Shown in pieces: positions 7,730-16,132 of a stretch of DNA of 30,951 nucleotides. Made by a program: the position numbers and the translations under genes. The notes under the pieces are model-generated. The model was not told the DNA's origin, did not search any database, and was given only the letters and a program-made list of their open reading frames with translations. The DNA comes from an uncultured Coriobacteriales bacterium. Its GTDB lineage: Bacteria; Actinomycetota; Coriobacteriia; Coriobacteriales; QAMH01. The stretch lies in assembly GCA_934646835.1 (NCBI GenBank), contig CAKUES010000022.1, forward strand, positions 1 to 30,951, read 5' to 3'. Numbering within the stretch: position 1 is the stretch's first letter; each line of letters starts with the position of its first letter.

Positions 7730-8049
7730 TGGCACGCAAATGGGATGTGAGCAACGTCGACAACCAGAGCTACAAGGTGCTCCCGCTCGGCGCTTGCAAT
7801 ATCGACAGCGGCAACTCCGTCGACTACATCACCGGTGGTTGGCGCAGCGAGCGCCCCGTCTGGGACGCTGAGGCCTGCAAGCAGTGCCTCATCTGCTGGG
7901 TCATGTGCCCGGATTCCTCCGTCCTGGTGGCAGACGGCAAGATGACCGGCATCGACTACGACCACTGCAAGGGCTGCGGCATCTGCGCTGCCGAGTGCAA
8001 GTTCGGCACCATCAAGATGGTGCTCGAGTCCGAGGCAGGGGAGGAGTAA
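7729..8049 (+). CDS. porD: 2-oxoacid:ferredoxin oxidoreductase, delta (ferredoxin-like) subunit
   Basis: The 106-residue subunit carries two [4Fe-4S] motifs: CKQCLICWVMCP and CKGCGICAAECK, both CxxCxxCxxxC. These conduct electrons from the thiamine-diphosphate site to external ferredoxin. The ATG overlaps the stop of the gamma gene, and the alpha gene starts two bases after its stop, so all subunits should be made stoichiometrically. Confidence 0.95.
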   Translation: MARKWDVSNVDNQSYKVLPLGACNIDSGNSVDYITGGWRSERPVWDAEACKQCLICWVMCPDSSVLVADGKMTGIDYDHCKGCGICAAECKFGTIKMVLESEAGEE

Positions 8050-8051
8050 TC

Positions 8052-9245
8052 ATGGCTGAAATCAAAGTTCTCTCTGCCAACGGCAACCAGATGGTCGCCG
8101 AGGCTTACCGTCAGGCGGAGCCGGACGCGCTCTTTGCCTACCCCATCACCCCGCAGACCACTATCGTCGAGAACTTCGCGAAATTCGTGGCCGACGGCCG
8201 CGTCCACACGGAGTACGTGACGGTGGAAAGCGAGCATTCCTCGATGTCTGCTTGCATCGGCTCCTGCGCTGCCGGTGCCCGCACCTTCACCGCGACGTCC
8301 AGCCAGGGCCTCGCCTATATGACCGAGGAGCTGCCTATCGCCTCCGGCCTGCGCCTGCCGATCATCATGGCAAACGCCAACCGCGCGATCGCCGCGCCCA
8401 TCAACATCAACTGCGACCACAGCGATGTCATGCTCGCCGCTGACACGGGCTGGCTGATGCTCTTTGCGGAGAACGCCCAGGAAGCCTACGACAACACGCT
8501 TGTCGCTATCCGCGCAGCTGAGGACCACCGCGTCTTGCTGCCCGCGATCACCGCGCTCGACGGCTTCATCACCACGCACGCCATGGAACGCTGCGAGCTC
8601 ATGGACGACGAGACCGTCGCCGAGTTCGTCGGCGAGCGCGAGCCCCTCTACTCCCTGCTCGACACGGAAAATCCCGTGGCCTTTGGCAGCTACAGCAACG
8701 CCGAGCCCCACTACGAGGTCAAGAAGTCCCAGCGTGCGGCCATGATGGCGGCCCGCGGGGTCATCAAGGAGTACGGTGACAAGTGGGCTGCCATCTGCGG
8801 CCGCCCCTTCGACATGGTCGACTGCTTCGAGTGCGAGGATGCGGACTACATTGCCGTCGTCGTCGGCTCCTGCGCTGGCAACCTGCGCCATGTTGCTCGC
8901 CAGCTGCGCGCCGAGGGTAAGAAGGTCGGCGTCGCACGTATCCGCGTCTACCGTCCCTTCCCGGCAGAAGAGCTTGCTGCCGCACTCGGCAACGCAAAGG
9001 CAATCGCTGTGCTCGACCGCAGCGAGACCTACGGCGGCGAGATGGGCCCGCTGGGTCTCGAGACCGCAACGGCTCTCTACAAGGCTGGCCATGCGATCCC
9101 CCTCAAGAACTACCTCTACGGCCTGGGTGGCCCGGATGTCACCCTCGCCGACATGCACCGCGTCTTCGACGAGCTCGAGGGCGTCGCTGCAGGCACTGTC
9201 GATACCGATATCGCCTATCTGGGCGCCAAGAAGGAAGGGGAGTAG
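8052..9245 (+). CDS. porA: 2-oxoacid:ferredoxin oxidoreductase, alpha subunit
   Basis: The 397-residue alpha subunit begins with the pyrimidine-binding domain of the thiamine-diphosphate site. It has the family hallmark AYPITPQTTIVENFA (about 25-40), the glutamate region TVESEHSSMSACIGS, and the TSSQGLAYMTEELPIASG segment. The second half contains the transketolase-C-like domain with RVYRPFP and the LDRSETYGGEMGPL segment. The ATG at 8052 has GGAGGAG at 8040-8046, inside the end of the delta gene, five bases before it. The frame upstream to 7884 is only a shadow of the delta gene. It lies two bases before the beta gene. Confidence 0.95.
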   Translation: MAEIKVLSANGNQMVAEAYRQAEPDALFAYPITPQTTIVENFAKFVADGRVHTEYVTVESEHSSMSACIGSCAAGARTFTATSSQGLAYMTEELPIASGLRLPIIMANANRAIAAPININCDHSDVMLAADTGWLMLFAENAQEAYDNTLVAIRAAEDHRVLLPAITALDGFITTHAMERCELMDDETVAEFVGEREPLYSLLDTENPVAFGSYSNAEPHYEVKKSQRAAMMAARGVIKEYGDKWAAICGRPFDMVDCFECEDADYIAVVVGSCAGNLRHVARQLRAEGKKVGVARIRVYRPFPAEELAAALGNAKAIAVLDRSETYGGEMGPLGLETATALYKAGHAIPLKNYLYGLGGPDVTLADMHRVFDELEGVAAGTVDTDIAYLGAKKEGE

Positions 9246-9247
9246 TC

Positions 9248-10183
9248 ATGGCGAGCATCAAGGAACTCTCTAACCTGCCCGAGCGCCTCTGCGGCGGTCA
9301 TCGCCTCTGCGGTGGCTGCGGTGCAGGCATCGCCGTGCGCCAGGTCATGCTCGGTGCCGGCGACAACGACGTCGTCGTCGCCAACGCGACCGGTTGCCTC
9401 GAGGTCTCCACGACCGTGTACCCGTACTCGAGCTGGAATGCTCCGTTCATCCACAACGCCTTCGCCAACGCCGGCGCCACCCTGTCCGGCGTCGAGGCTG
9501 CCTACAACGGTCTCAAGCGCGCAGGCAAGATCCCCGCTGACAAGGAGATCAAGTTCGTGGCCTTCGGCGGCGACGGCGGCACCTACGACATCGGCCTGCA
9601 GAGCCTGTCCGGTGCTATGGAGCGCGGCCACAACATGGTCTACGTCTGCTATGACAACGGTGCGTACATGAACACCGGCATCCAGCGCTCCTCTGCGACC
9701 CCCCACGGCGCATGGGCCACGACCTCCGAGGTCGGCTCTGCGCGCCAGGGCAAGGAGCAGCGCCGCAAGGATCTGACCAGCGTCATGGCGGCCCATCACA
9801 TCCCCTACGTTGCACAGGCTTCCATCAGCAACTGGAAGGACCTCGTCAACAAGGCGGAGAAGGCCTTCAACGTCGACGGCCCCGCCTTCCTCAACGTGCT
9901 CGCACCTTGCCCGCGTGGTTGGCGCATCCCGAGCGACAAGACCGTCGAGGTCGCCCGTATGGCAGTCCAGTCCGGTTTCTGGCCCCTGTTCGAGGTCGAG
10001 GATGGCAAGTGGAGCATGACCAAGGTCAAGGGGGAGAAGCTTCCCCTCGAGGAGTTCCTCAAGGTTCAAGGTCGCTTCAAGCACCTCTTCAAGCCCGGTA
10101 ACGAGGAGCTGCTCGCACAGCTGCAGCAGGAGTGTGACGAGTACTTCGCCTACGTCGAGGCGCGCTGCGCCAACGAGGGCTAG
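9248..10183 (+). CDS. porB: 2-oxoacid:ferredoxin oxidoreductase, beta (TPP-binding) subunit
   Basis: The 311-residue beta subunit binds the thiamine diphosphate pyrophosphate and Mg2+ through GDGGTYDIGLQSLSGA, completed by a YDNGAYMNTG segment. The N-terminal LCGGHRLCGGCGAG and later cysteines (ATGCLE, LAPCPRGW) are the expected ligands of the catalytic-site [4Fe-4S] cluster. It starts two bases after the alpha stop with GGAAGGGGAG upstream. The operon ends with the UUCG-type terminator at 10215-10247. Confidence 0.95.
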   Translation: MASIKELSNLPERLCGGHRLCGGCGAGIAVRQVMLGAGDNDVVVANATGCLEVSTTVYPYSSWNAPFIHNAFANAGATLSGVEAAYNGLKRAGKIPADKEIKFVAFGGDGGTYDIGLQSLSGAMERGHNMVYVCYDNGAYMNTGIQRSSATPHGAWATTSEVGSARQGKEQRRKDLTSVMAAHHIPYVAQASISNWKDLVNKAEKAFNVDGPAFLNVLAPCPRGWRIPSDKTVEVARMAVQSGFWPLFEVEDGKWSMTKVKGEKLPLEEFLKVQGRFKHLFKPGNEELLAQLQQECDEYFAYVEARCANEG

Positions 10184-10191
10184 GCTCGAGA

Positions 10192-10207
10192 CGTTTCACG
10201 GGAAACA
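10192..10207. promoter_or_regulatory. degenerate parS-like site
   Basis: CGTTTCACGGGAAACA matches the 16-bp parS consensus at 14 of 16 positions. It lies in the intergenic region directly after the porB stop, 8.8 kb from the main parS pair. ParB of other species tolerates such variants, but occupancy here is inference. Confidence 0.6.
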
Positions 10208-10214
10208 TCGCAAC

Positions 10215-10247
10215 AGCGAGGCATCTTCGGGTGCCTCGCTTTTTTTT
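10215..10247 (+). terminator. intrinsic terminator of the por operon
   Basis: AGCGAGGCATC pairs with GGTGCCTCGCT (one G-T wobble) across a TTCG tetraloop and is followed by seven further Ts (10241-10247). Confidence 0.95.
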
Positions 10248-10364
10248 GTGCGCTGCGCGATGTGGCGGCAGCGCTCGAGGTGATTGCTACCCAGATGTCG
10301 CCGTGTGTGGCAATGCAGGTGCCCTCACGCCGCTCTATTTCGCCTTGCGCCGACAGATGGGGTC

Positions 10365-10423
10365 TTGACATGGGGCTATGGCGCGCGTCGCCCCTACTAT
10401 GTCCTCGTGGCGCGCATCGCGCC
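10365..10423 (+). promoter_or_regulatory. candidate control region of the PFOR gene
   Basis: A perfect TTGACA (10365-10370) is present, but the best -10 candidate TACTAT (10395-10400) is 24 bp away, too far for a normal promoter. The sequence TGGCGCGCGTCGCCCC (10379-10394) is repeated at 10408-10423 with 14/16 identity, one copy on each side of TACTAT. The second copy contains the hairpin GGCGCG-CAT-CGCGCC. This looks like paired operators, but the regulator is unknown. Confidence 0.35.
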
Positions 10424-10460
10424 GAGGTTTCACACCCTTTAAACGTCGAGAGGAAACCCC

Positions 10461-13400
10461 ATGAGAGAACTCAAGTCCATGGACGGCAACAACGCCGCGG
10501 CGCATGTTTCCTATGCGTTCACGGAAGTTGCTGCTATCTATCCCATTACCCCCTCGAGCCCTATGGCCGACTACGTCGATCAGTGGTCTGCTCAGGGTCG
10601 TAAGAACATCTTCGGCACTACCGTCAAGGTCGCCGAGCTCGAGAGCGAGGCTGGCGCTGCCGGTGCAGTTCACGGCTCTCTGACCGCAGGCACCATGACC
10701 AGCACCTACACCGCCTCCCAGGGCCTGCTGCTGATGATCCCCAACATGTACAAGATCGCAGCAGAGCAGCTCCCCGGCGTTTTCCACGTCTCCGCACGTA
10801 CGGTTTCCACCCACGCTCTCAATATCTTTGGCGATCACTCCGACGTCATGGCCTGCCGCCAGACCGGCTTCGCCATGCTCGCAGAGACCAACGTCCAGGA
10901 GGTCATGGACCTCTCTGCCGTTGCGCATCTTGCAGCCATCAAGGGTGGTCTGCCGGTCCTGAACTTCTTCGACGGCTTCCGCACTTCCCATGAGATCCAG
11001 AAGATCCAGGTCTGGGATTACGAGGACCTCGCAGAGCTCACCGACTGGGATGCCATCAAGGCCTTCCGTGCCCATGCGCTCAACCCCGAGCATCCTGCGA
11101 TGCGCGGCTCCCATGAGAACGGCGACATCTTCTTCCAGCACCGCGAGGCCTGCAACTCCCACTACGACGCGTTCCCCGCTGTCGTCGAGGAGTACATGGA
11201 GAAGGTCAACGCCAAGATCGGTACCGACTACAAGCTCTTCAACTACTACGGCGCGCCCGACGCCGACCGCGTCATCGTCGCAATGGGTTCTGTCTGCGAC
11301 GTTATCGAGGAGGTCATCGACTACCTCAACGCTCATGGCGAGAAGGTCGGCCTGGTCAAGGTCCGCCTGTATCGCCCCTTCGTCACTGCAAAGTTCGTCG
11401 AGGCCATCCCCGCTGCCTGCACCAAGCTCGCGGTTCTCGACCGCACTAAGGAGCCTGGCAGCATCGGTGAGCCCCTGTACCAGGACGTCATCACCGCTCT
11501 CGCGCAGGAAGGCCGCCTTGGCATCGACGTTATCCGTGGCCGCTACGGCCTCGGCTCCAAGGACACGCCTCCTTCCAGCCTCTTTGCTGTCTATACGGAG
11601 CTCGCAAAGGCCGAGCCCAAGCGCGAGTTTACCATCGGCATTGTCGACGACGTCACCATGCTCTCCCTGGACGAGGACCCCAACAGCCCCAACACCGCTG
11701 CCGAGGGCACCATCGAGTGCAAGTTCTGGGGTCTTGGCGGCGACGGTACCGTTGGCGCGAACAAGAACTCCATCAAGATCATCGGCGACCACACGGACAA
11801 GTTCGTCCAGGCCTACTTCCAGTACGACTCCAAGAAGACCGGCGGCGTGACCATCAGCCACCTGCGCTTTGGTGATGCTCCCATCAAGAGCCCGTACTAC
11901 GTCAACAAGGCGGATTTTGTCGCCTGCCATAACCCTAGCTACATCACTAAGGGCATGCGCATCGTCCAAGACGTCAAGCCCCACGGTTCCTTCCTGATCA
12001 ACTGCCAGTGGAACCTCGAGGAGCTCGACCATCATATGGACGCTGCCTCCAAGCGCTATATCGCAGAAAACGACATCAAGCTCTACACCATCGATGCGAC
12101 CGAGCTCGCTATCGAGGTTGGCATGGGCAAGCGCACCAACACCATCCTGCAGTCTGCCTTCTTCGCGCTCTCCAACGTGCTTCCGCAGGAGGAGGCCATC
12201 AAGTACATGAAGGATGCTGCAACCAAGTCCTACATGAAGAAGGGCCAAGACGTCGTCGACTGCAACCACAAGGCCATCGACGCCGGTGCCACCGCCTTCA
12301 AGCGCGTTGAGATCCCTGCTTCTTGGGCAGAGGCCGTCGACGAGCCCAAGCAGCATAACCTCGTTGGTCGCCCCGAGGTCATCAAGCAGGTGACTCAGAT
12401 CATGAAGCCCGTCGGCAACATGGATGGCGACCGCCTGCCCGTCTCCGTCTTCATGGACCATGTCGACGGCCAGTTCGAGCAGGGTGCCGCTAACTACGAG
12501 AAGCGCTTCGTCGCCGTCACCGCCCCCAGCTGGGACCCCGAGAAGTGCATCCAGTGCAACCAGTGCACCTTCGTCTGCCCCCATGCCTGCATCCGCCCCT
12601 ACGCTCTCGACGAGAAGGAGCTTGCTGCAGCGCCCGAGCAGACCAAGCACGCACCGGTCAAGGCTGGCAAGGCAAAGGGTCTCTACGAGTACTCCATCGC
12701 CGTCTCTCCCATGGACTGCATGGGCTGCGGCGTCTGCATCGGTATGTGCAAGGTCGACGCCATCAAGATGATCCCGGCCGAGGAGGAGTTCGAGCAGCAG
12801 GAGAGCTTCGACTACTGCGCGCTGCACGTCTCCGTCAAGCCCGAGACCGTCGATCTGACCATGAAGGGCATGCAGTTCAAGCACCCGCTGCTTGAGTACT
12901 CCGGCTCCTGCGCTGGCTGCGCCGAGACCTCCTACGCTCGCATCGTCAGCCAGATGTTCGGCGACCGCATGTACATCGCCAACGCAACCGGTTGCTCCTC
13001 CATCTGGGGCGGCCCGGCCGCAACCAGCCCCTACACCGTCAACCACGAGGGTCATGGCCCTGCATGGTCCAACTCCCTGTTCGAGGACAACGCCGAGTTT
13101 GGTCTGGGCATGTACGTCGGCTACGAGGCAACCCGCGAGATTCTCATCAACGCCGCCAAGGGCGTTCTTGAGACCGAGACCGACCTGGTCATCAAGGAGA
13201 CGGTCCAGGACTGGCTCGACAACAAGGACGACGCCAACGAGTCCAAGCGCGTTGCCGCCGAGCTCCTTCCCTTCCTGGAGCAGATGGCCGCTGACGGCAG
13301 CGAGTACGCCAAGACCATGCTCGAGCACAAGGACCACCTGACCAAGAAGTCCTTCTGGATCTTCGGTGGTGACGGCTGGGCCTACGACATCGGCTTCGGT

Positions 13401-14000
13401 GGTCTGGACCACGTGCTTGCAAGCGGCAAGGACGTCAACGTCTTCGTCTTCGACACCGAGGTCTACTCCAACACCGGCGGTCAGGCATCCAAGGCCTCCA
13501 ACATCGGCCAGGTCGCTCAGTTTGCGGCAGCTGGCAAGGACATCAAGAAGAAGTCCCTTGCAGAGATCGCGATGAGCTACGGCTACGTCTACGTCGCACA
13601 GGTCGCGATGGGCGCCAAGCCTGCCCAGACCCTCAAGGCGATCCAGGAGGCAGAGGCTTACCCCGGACCGTCCCTGATCATCGGCTACAGCCCCTGCGAG
13701 ATGCACTCCATCAAGGGTGGTATGCTGCACTGCCAGGACGAGATGAAGAAGGCCGTCGACTGCGGCTACTGGAACCTCTTCCGCTTCAACCCGGATGCCG
13801 GCGAGGGCAACAAGTTCATCCTCGACAGCAAGGAGCCGCAGGGTGGCTATCAGGAGTTCCTGATGAACGAGGCACGCTACAGCCGTCTCACCCGCGAGTT
13901 CCCCGAGCGTGCGCAGGAGCTCTTCGCTGCCAACGAGCGTGCTGCTATGGATCGCTACGAGCACCTGGTGAAGCTCAAGGAGATGTACACCGCTCTGTAA
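10461..14000 (+). CDS. nifJ: pyruvate:ferredoxin (flavodoxin) oxidoreductase, single chain
   Basis: A cytoplasmic homodimeric enzyme converting pyruvate + CoA to acetyl-CoA + CO2 with reduction of ferredoxin, central to anaerobic energy metabolism. The 1179-residue product has all expected parts in order. These are AIYPITPSSPMADY (about 25-38), the SARTVSTHAL substrate region, a CoA-binding middle, and a ferredoxin-like domain with CIQCNQCTFVCPHAC (about 696) and CMGCGVCIGMC (about 753). Next come the CAGCAETS cluster ligands (about 816), the TPP motif GGDGWAYDIGFGG (about 970), and the late cysteine in YSPCEMHS (about 1078). Length is typical (1170-1200). A GAGAGG site precedes the ATG. It follows the por operon but has its own leader, so it is a separate transcription unit. 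Confidence 0.98.
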   Translation: MRELKSMDGNNAAAHVSYAFTEVAAIYPITPSSPMADYVDQWSAQGRKNIFGTTVKVAELESEAGAAGAVHGSLTAGTMTSTYTASQGLLLMIPNMYKIAAEQLPGVFHVSARTVSTHALNIFGDHSDVMACRQTGFAMLAETNVQEVMDLSAVAHLAAIKGGLPVLNFFDGFRTSHEIQKIQVWDYEDLAELTDWDAIKAFRAHALNPEHPAMRGSHENGDIFFQHREACNSHYDAFPAVVEEYMEKVNAKIGTDYKLFNYYGAPDADRVIVAMGSVCDVIEEVIDYLNAHGEKVGLVKVRLYRPFVTAKFVEAIPAACTKLAVLDRTKEPGSIGEPLYQDVITALAQEGRLGIDVIRGRYGLGSKDTPPSSLFAVYTELAKAEPKREFTIGIVDDVTMLSLDEDPNSPNTAAEGTIECKFWGLGGDGTVGANKNSIKIIGDHTDKFVQAYFQYDSKKTGGVTISHLRFGDAPIKSPYYVNKADFVACHNPSYITKGMRIVQDVKPHGSFLINCQWNLEELDHHMDAASKRYIAENDIKLYTIDATELAIEVGMGKRTNTILQSAFFALSNVLPQEEAIKYMKDAATKSYMKKGQDVVDCNHKAIDAGATAFKRVEIPASWAEAVDEPKQHNLVGRPEVIKQVTQIMKPVGNMDGDRLPVSVFMDHVDGQFEQGAANYEKRFVAVTAPSWDPEKCIQCNQCTFVCPHACIRPYALDEKELAAAPEQTKHAPVKAGKAKGLYEYSIAVSPMDCMGCGVCIGMCKVDAIKMIPAEEEFEQQESFDYCALHVSVKPETVDLTMKGMQFKHPLLEYSGSCAGCAETSYARIVSQMFGDRMYIANATGCSSIWGGPAATSPYTVNHEGHGPAWSNSLFEDNAEFGLGMYVGYEATREILINAAKGVLETETDLVIKETVQDWLDNKDDANESKRVAAELLPFLEQMAADGSEYAKTMLEHKDHLTKKSFWIFGGDGWAYDIGFGGLDHVLASGKDVNVFVFDTEVYSNTGGQASKASNIGQVAQFAAAGKDIKKKSLAEIAMSYGYVYVAQVAMGAKPAQTLKAIQEAEAYPGPSLIIGYSPCEMHSIKGGMLHCQDEMKKAVDCGYWNLFRFNPDAGEGNKFILDSKEPQGGYQEFLMNEARYSRLTREFPERAQELFAANERAAMDRYEHLVKLKEMYTAL

Positions 14001-14035
14001 GGCTTCTGAGAGGCGCTGAAAAGCTTTGAAACGAT

Positions 14036-14075
14036 AGAAGGGCCCCTGCGGGATTGCAGGGGCCCTTCTTGGGTT
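14036..14075 (+). terminator. intrinsic terminator after PFOR
   Basis: A 14-bp perfect stem (14036-14049 with 14056-14069) with a 6-nt loop GGGATT, followed by TTGGGTT. Confidence 0.8.
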
Positions 14076-14113
14076 CTGGAGGCGATCAGGCGGCCTTGTA
14101 GGTGCTTGCAAGA

Positions 14114-14212
14114 GCGTTCCATTTGGGACCTGGTCTTTTATGGGACAAGGGGAGGCTCTAGTGCCCGAGTGCTCGCTCTATCCCATAAAAGATCAGGTCC
14201 CAAATGGAACGC
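14114..14212. repeat. 99-bp element with 32-bp terminal inverted repeats
   Basis: Arms 14114-14145 and 14181-14212 are inverted copies of each other with one mismatch (31/32), separated by a 35-nt centre. No coding frame is inside. The arms begin GCGTTCCATTTGGGACC. The mismatch would be a G-U pair in RNA. It could be a miniature inverted-repeat element or a long structured RNA. No T-run follows, so it is not a normal terminator. The rest of the 14001-14362 gap holds two terminators and a short GTTGAGC/GCTCAAC inverted repeat (14227/14274). Confidence 0.85.
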
Positions 14213-14322
14213 AGCATGTCCGCCATGTTGAGCGGAGGTCCCGCAGGGAACGGAGTCGAAACATCTAGATGCAGCTCAACGTTGACGCGCGGTTAGGTTC
14301 TTTATGCCTAGAATTCGGGCAA

Positions 14323-14352
14323 TAAAAAAGCGACCTGATTTCTCAGGTCGCT
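14323..14352 (-). terminator. terminator of tRNA-Ser(GGA)
   Basis: On the minus strand AGCGACCTGA pairs with TCAGGTCGCT across a GAAA tetraloop and is followed by TTTTTTATT. It lies ten bases beyond the tRNA 3' end. Confidence 0.92.
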
Positions 14353-14362
14353 GCCATGTCAC

Positions 14363-14453
14363 TGGCGGAGGGATAGGGATTTGAACCCTAGGTACGGTTC
14401 TCCCGCACACACGATTTCCAATCGTGCTCCTTAAGCCACTCGGACATCCCTCC
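14363..14453 (-). tRNA. tRNA-Ser, anticodon GGA
   Basis: A class II tRNA with a long variable arm. On the minus strand the acceptor GGAGGGA pairs with TCCCTCC, the anticodon stem ACGAT/ATCGT holds anticodon GGA (reads UCC and UCU), the T arm is GGGTTCAAATCCC, and CCA is encoded. A -10-like TATACT on the minus strand at 14486-14491 with an upstream TG is a likely promoter element. It is divergent from the second tRNA-Ser. Confidence 0.97.
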
Positions 14454-14547
14454 GTGCTTAAGTGCGTCGTAAGACGCGAGATAGAAGTATAGCAAACATT
14501 GGAAAATAGTCGACAGGAAATTCAAAGATTTTTTATCGTTCCTAGGT

Positions 14548-14553
14548 TATAAT
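14548..14553 (+). promoter_or_regulatory. -10 element of tRNA-Ser(CGA)
   Basis: A perfect TATAAT 37 bases before the mature tRNA 5' end. I see no good -35 hexamer 16-18 bp upstream, where the sequence is A/T-rich. Confidence 0.55.
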
Positions 14554-14590
14554 CCCTATCACGCCGATTCTAATGTCGCGTCTTACAAGC

Positions 14591-14678
14591 GGAGGGGTGG
14601 CAGAGTGGTTGAATGCGGCGGTCTCGAAAACCGTTGGGCCTTCGGGTCTCGGGGGTTCGAATCCCCCCTCCTCCGCCA
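14591..14678 (+). tRNA. tRNA-Ser, anticodon CGA
   Basis: The acceptor GGAGGGG pairs with CTCCTCC (one G-U). The anticodon stem CGGT/ACCG holds the loop CTCGAAA with anticodon CGA (reads UCG). There is a long class II variable arm (TTGGGCCTTCGGGTCTC), the T arm GGGGGTTCGAATCCCCC, and encoded CCA. It lies 42 bases upstream of the first AI-2E-type gene. Confidence 0.98.
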
Positions 14679-14720
14679 GTTACACTAACGCAGCTTAAAC
14701 GCATATAAGGAGCATCATCT

Positions 14721-15968
14721 GTGAGCTCTCAAGAAGAGAAGATGAATTTTTGGAAACTCCGCGGCCTCAGGGTCTGGACCATCATCGGCGCGGGCATCAT
14801 CTTCTTGGCGATTCTCAAGCTTTGCAACCACATCTCCATCGGCTTAGCCACAATCGGCCTGACGGCTTTCATCGTTTTTACCTGCCACGGCGTTGTCAAC
14901 TTCTTTGAAGAGCATCGCATCCCCCGTATTGCGGGAACACTCATCACCTTCCTCATAGGCCTTGCGGTCATCGCGGTCTTGATCGTCTTGGTTGTCCCGG
15001 CGCTGGCCACGCAGATCCAAGACCTCATCGCGACGCTTCCTGCTATCGCCCAAAGCGCGATGGATTGGGCGCGTGGGTATGCAAGCCAGGAAAACTCCCT
15101 GTTCACCACCGGTCAGGCCTACGCTGTAATCGACAAGGCCACGGATTGGCTTACTTCCAACGCCGGTGAGTTCGCAAGCAAGCTCACCGGCGGCGTCTTG
15201 GGCCTCGGCACTGCGGTTGGCACGACTGCCTTCGTTGTGTTCATCTCGCTGATTGCATCCTTGTGGCTGCTTGCAGACCTCCCCAAGATCTCCGTCGAGT
15301 TTCGCAACCTCTTCAACGACAACCAGCAAAAGACCCTCGACATCATCGCCGGCTCCTTTGGCACGGCTATCTACGGCTGGGCCAAGTCGACCTTCATCTG
15401 CGCTGCGATCAACGGCGTCCTCGTCGGCGTCATCTTCTTCATCGTTGGCGTTCCCTATCCGTCGGTGCTGGGTTTGATGGTCGGCGTGCTCTATATCATC
15501 CCCTACATCGGTCCCTTGATCACCTACATCGCCTGCACGGCGGTTGCGCTCACGGCAGGTTTCTTCATCGGCATCCTCAGCCTTGTCATCAACCTTGTCA
15601 TCCACGAGAGCATCGTCAACATCCTTGCACCGAAGCTCATGAAGTCAACGGTCAACGTCCATCCGTCGATCACCTTGATCGCCATCATCATCGGCGAGGG
15701 TATTGGCGGTGTGTGGGGCATGCTGCTCGCTGTTCCCGTCGTCGCGGCACTGCAGGCCATCTTCGTCACCTACTTCGAGGCAAGGACGGGCAAGCAGCTC
15801 TACACGGAGGACGGCGCCTTGTTCCAGAAGGTTGTGGAAAAGCCCCTGCCGGATTCCTTCCACAGCGCCGCCGGTACGCTCAGCCAGCTCGCTCATCGCG
15901 ACGAGCGCTCCAAAGAGGGCGATAAGGTTAAGGGCAAGGACAAGGGCAAAGGCGAGGGCGAGGAATAA
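14721..15968 (+). CDS. AI-2E-family membrane protein (first paralogue)
   Basis: A polytopic membrane protein of the AI-2E (PerM/TqsA) family. Members are implicated in export of small solutes such as AI-2 or in ion exchange; the substrate here is unknown. The 415-residue product has two N-terminal membrane helices, a third ending about residue 100, an extracytoplasmic stretch, and then the conserved C-terminal helix bundle with the family signature IIPYIGPLITY. The tail is a highly charged Lys/Gly/Glu run. The start is GTG 14721 with AAGGAG eight bases upstream; an ATG seven codons later is possible. It is strikingly similar along its length to the next gene, for example FGTAIYGWAK against FGTAFYGWAR. 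Confidence 0.9.
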   Translation: MSSQEEKMNFWKLRGLRVWTIIGAGIIFLAILKLCNHISIGLATIGLTAFIVFTCHGVVNFFEEHRIPRIAGTLITFLIGLAVIAVLIVLVVPALATQIQDLIATLPAIAQSAMDWARGYASQENSLFTTGQAYAVIDKATDWLTSNAGEFASKLTGGVLGLGTAVGTTAFVVFISLIASLWLLADLPKISVEFRNLFNDNQQKTLDIIAGSFGTAIYGWAKSTFICAAINGVLVGVIFFIVGVPYPSVLGLMVGVLYIIPYIGPLITYIACTAVALTAGFFIGILSLVINLVIHESIVNILAPKLMKSTVNVHPSITLIAIIIGEGIGGVWGMLLAVPVVAALQAIFVTYFEARTGKQLYTEDGALFQKVVEKPLPDSFHSAAGTLSQLAHRDERSKEGDKVKGKDKGKGEGEE

Positions 15969-16082
15969 CCTTCTCCCCGCGTTCGCTTGTCTCCGTGTAA
16001 AGACGGCAGCATCTGCTTTGTGACGTTTTGTCCGCAGACGGCTTCATGCAAGTACACTTTCACTATCCATAACGGTCTTTAG

Positions 16083-16105
16083 CGGGCGCGCGGGCGCCCG
16101 TTTTT
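16083..16105 (+). terminator. intrinsic terminator between the AI-2E paralogues
   Basis: CGGGCGC pairs with GCGCCCG around a 4-nt loop and is followed by TTTTT. The second paralogue therefore probably has its own promoter or depends on read-through. Confidence 0.8.
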
Positions 16106-16132
16106 GCTATCAGCCACGAGAAGGGTCTGTGT

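Noticed and set aside
10335..14111. 1258-codon minus-strand ORF opposite PFOR
   Set aside because: A product of high GC third positions in the strongly supported PFOR gene. The translation is low-complexity Val/Leu/Asp/Gly-rich without domains.
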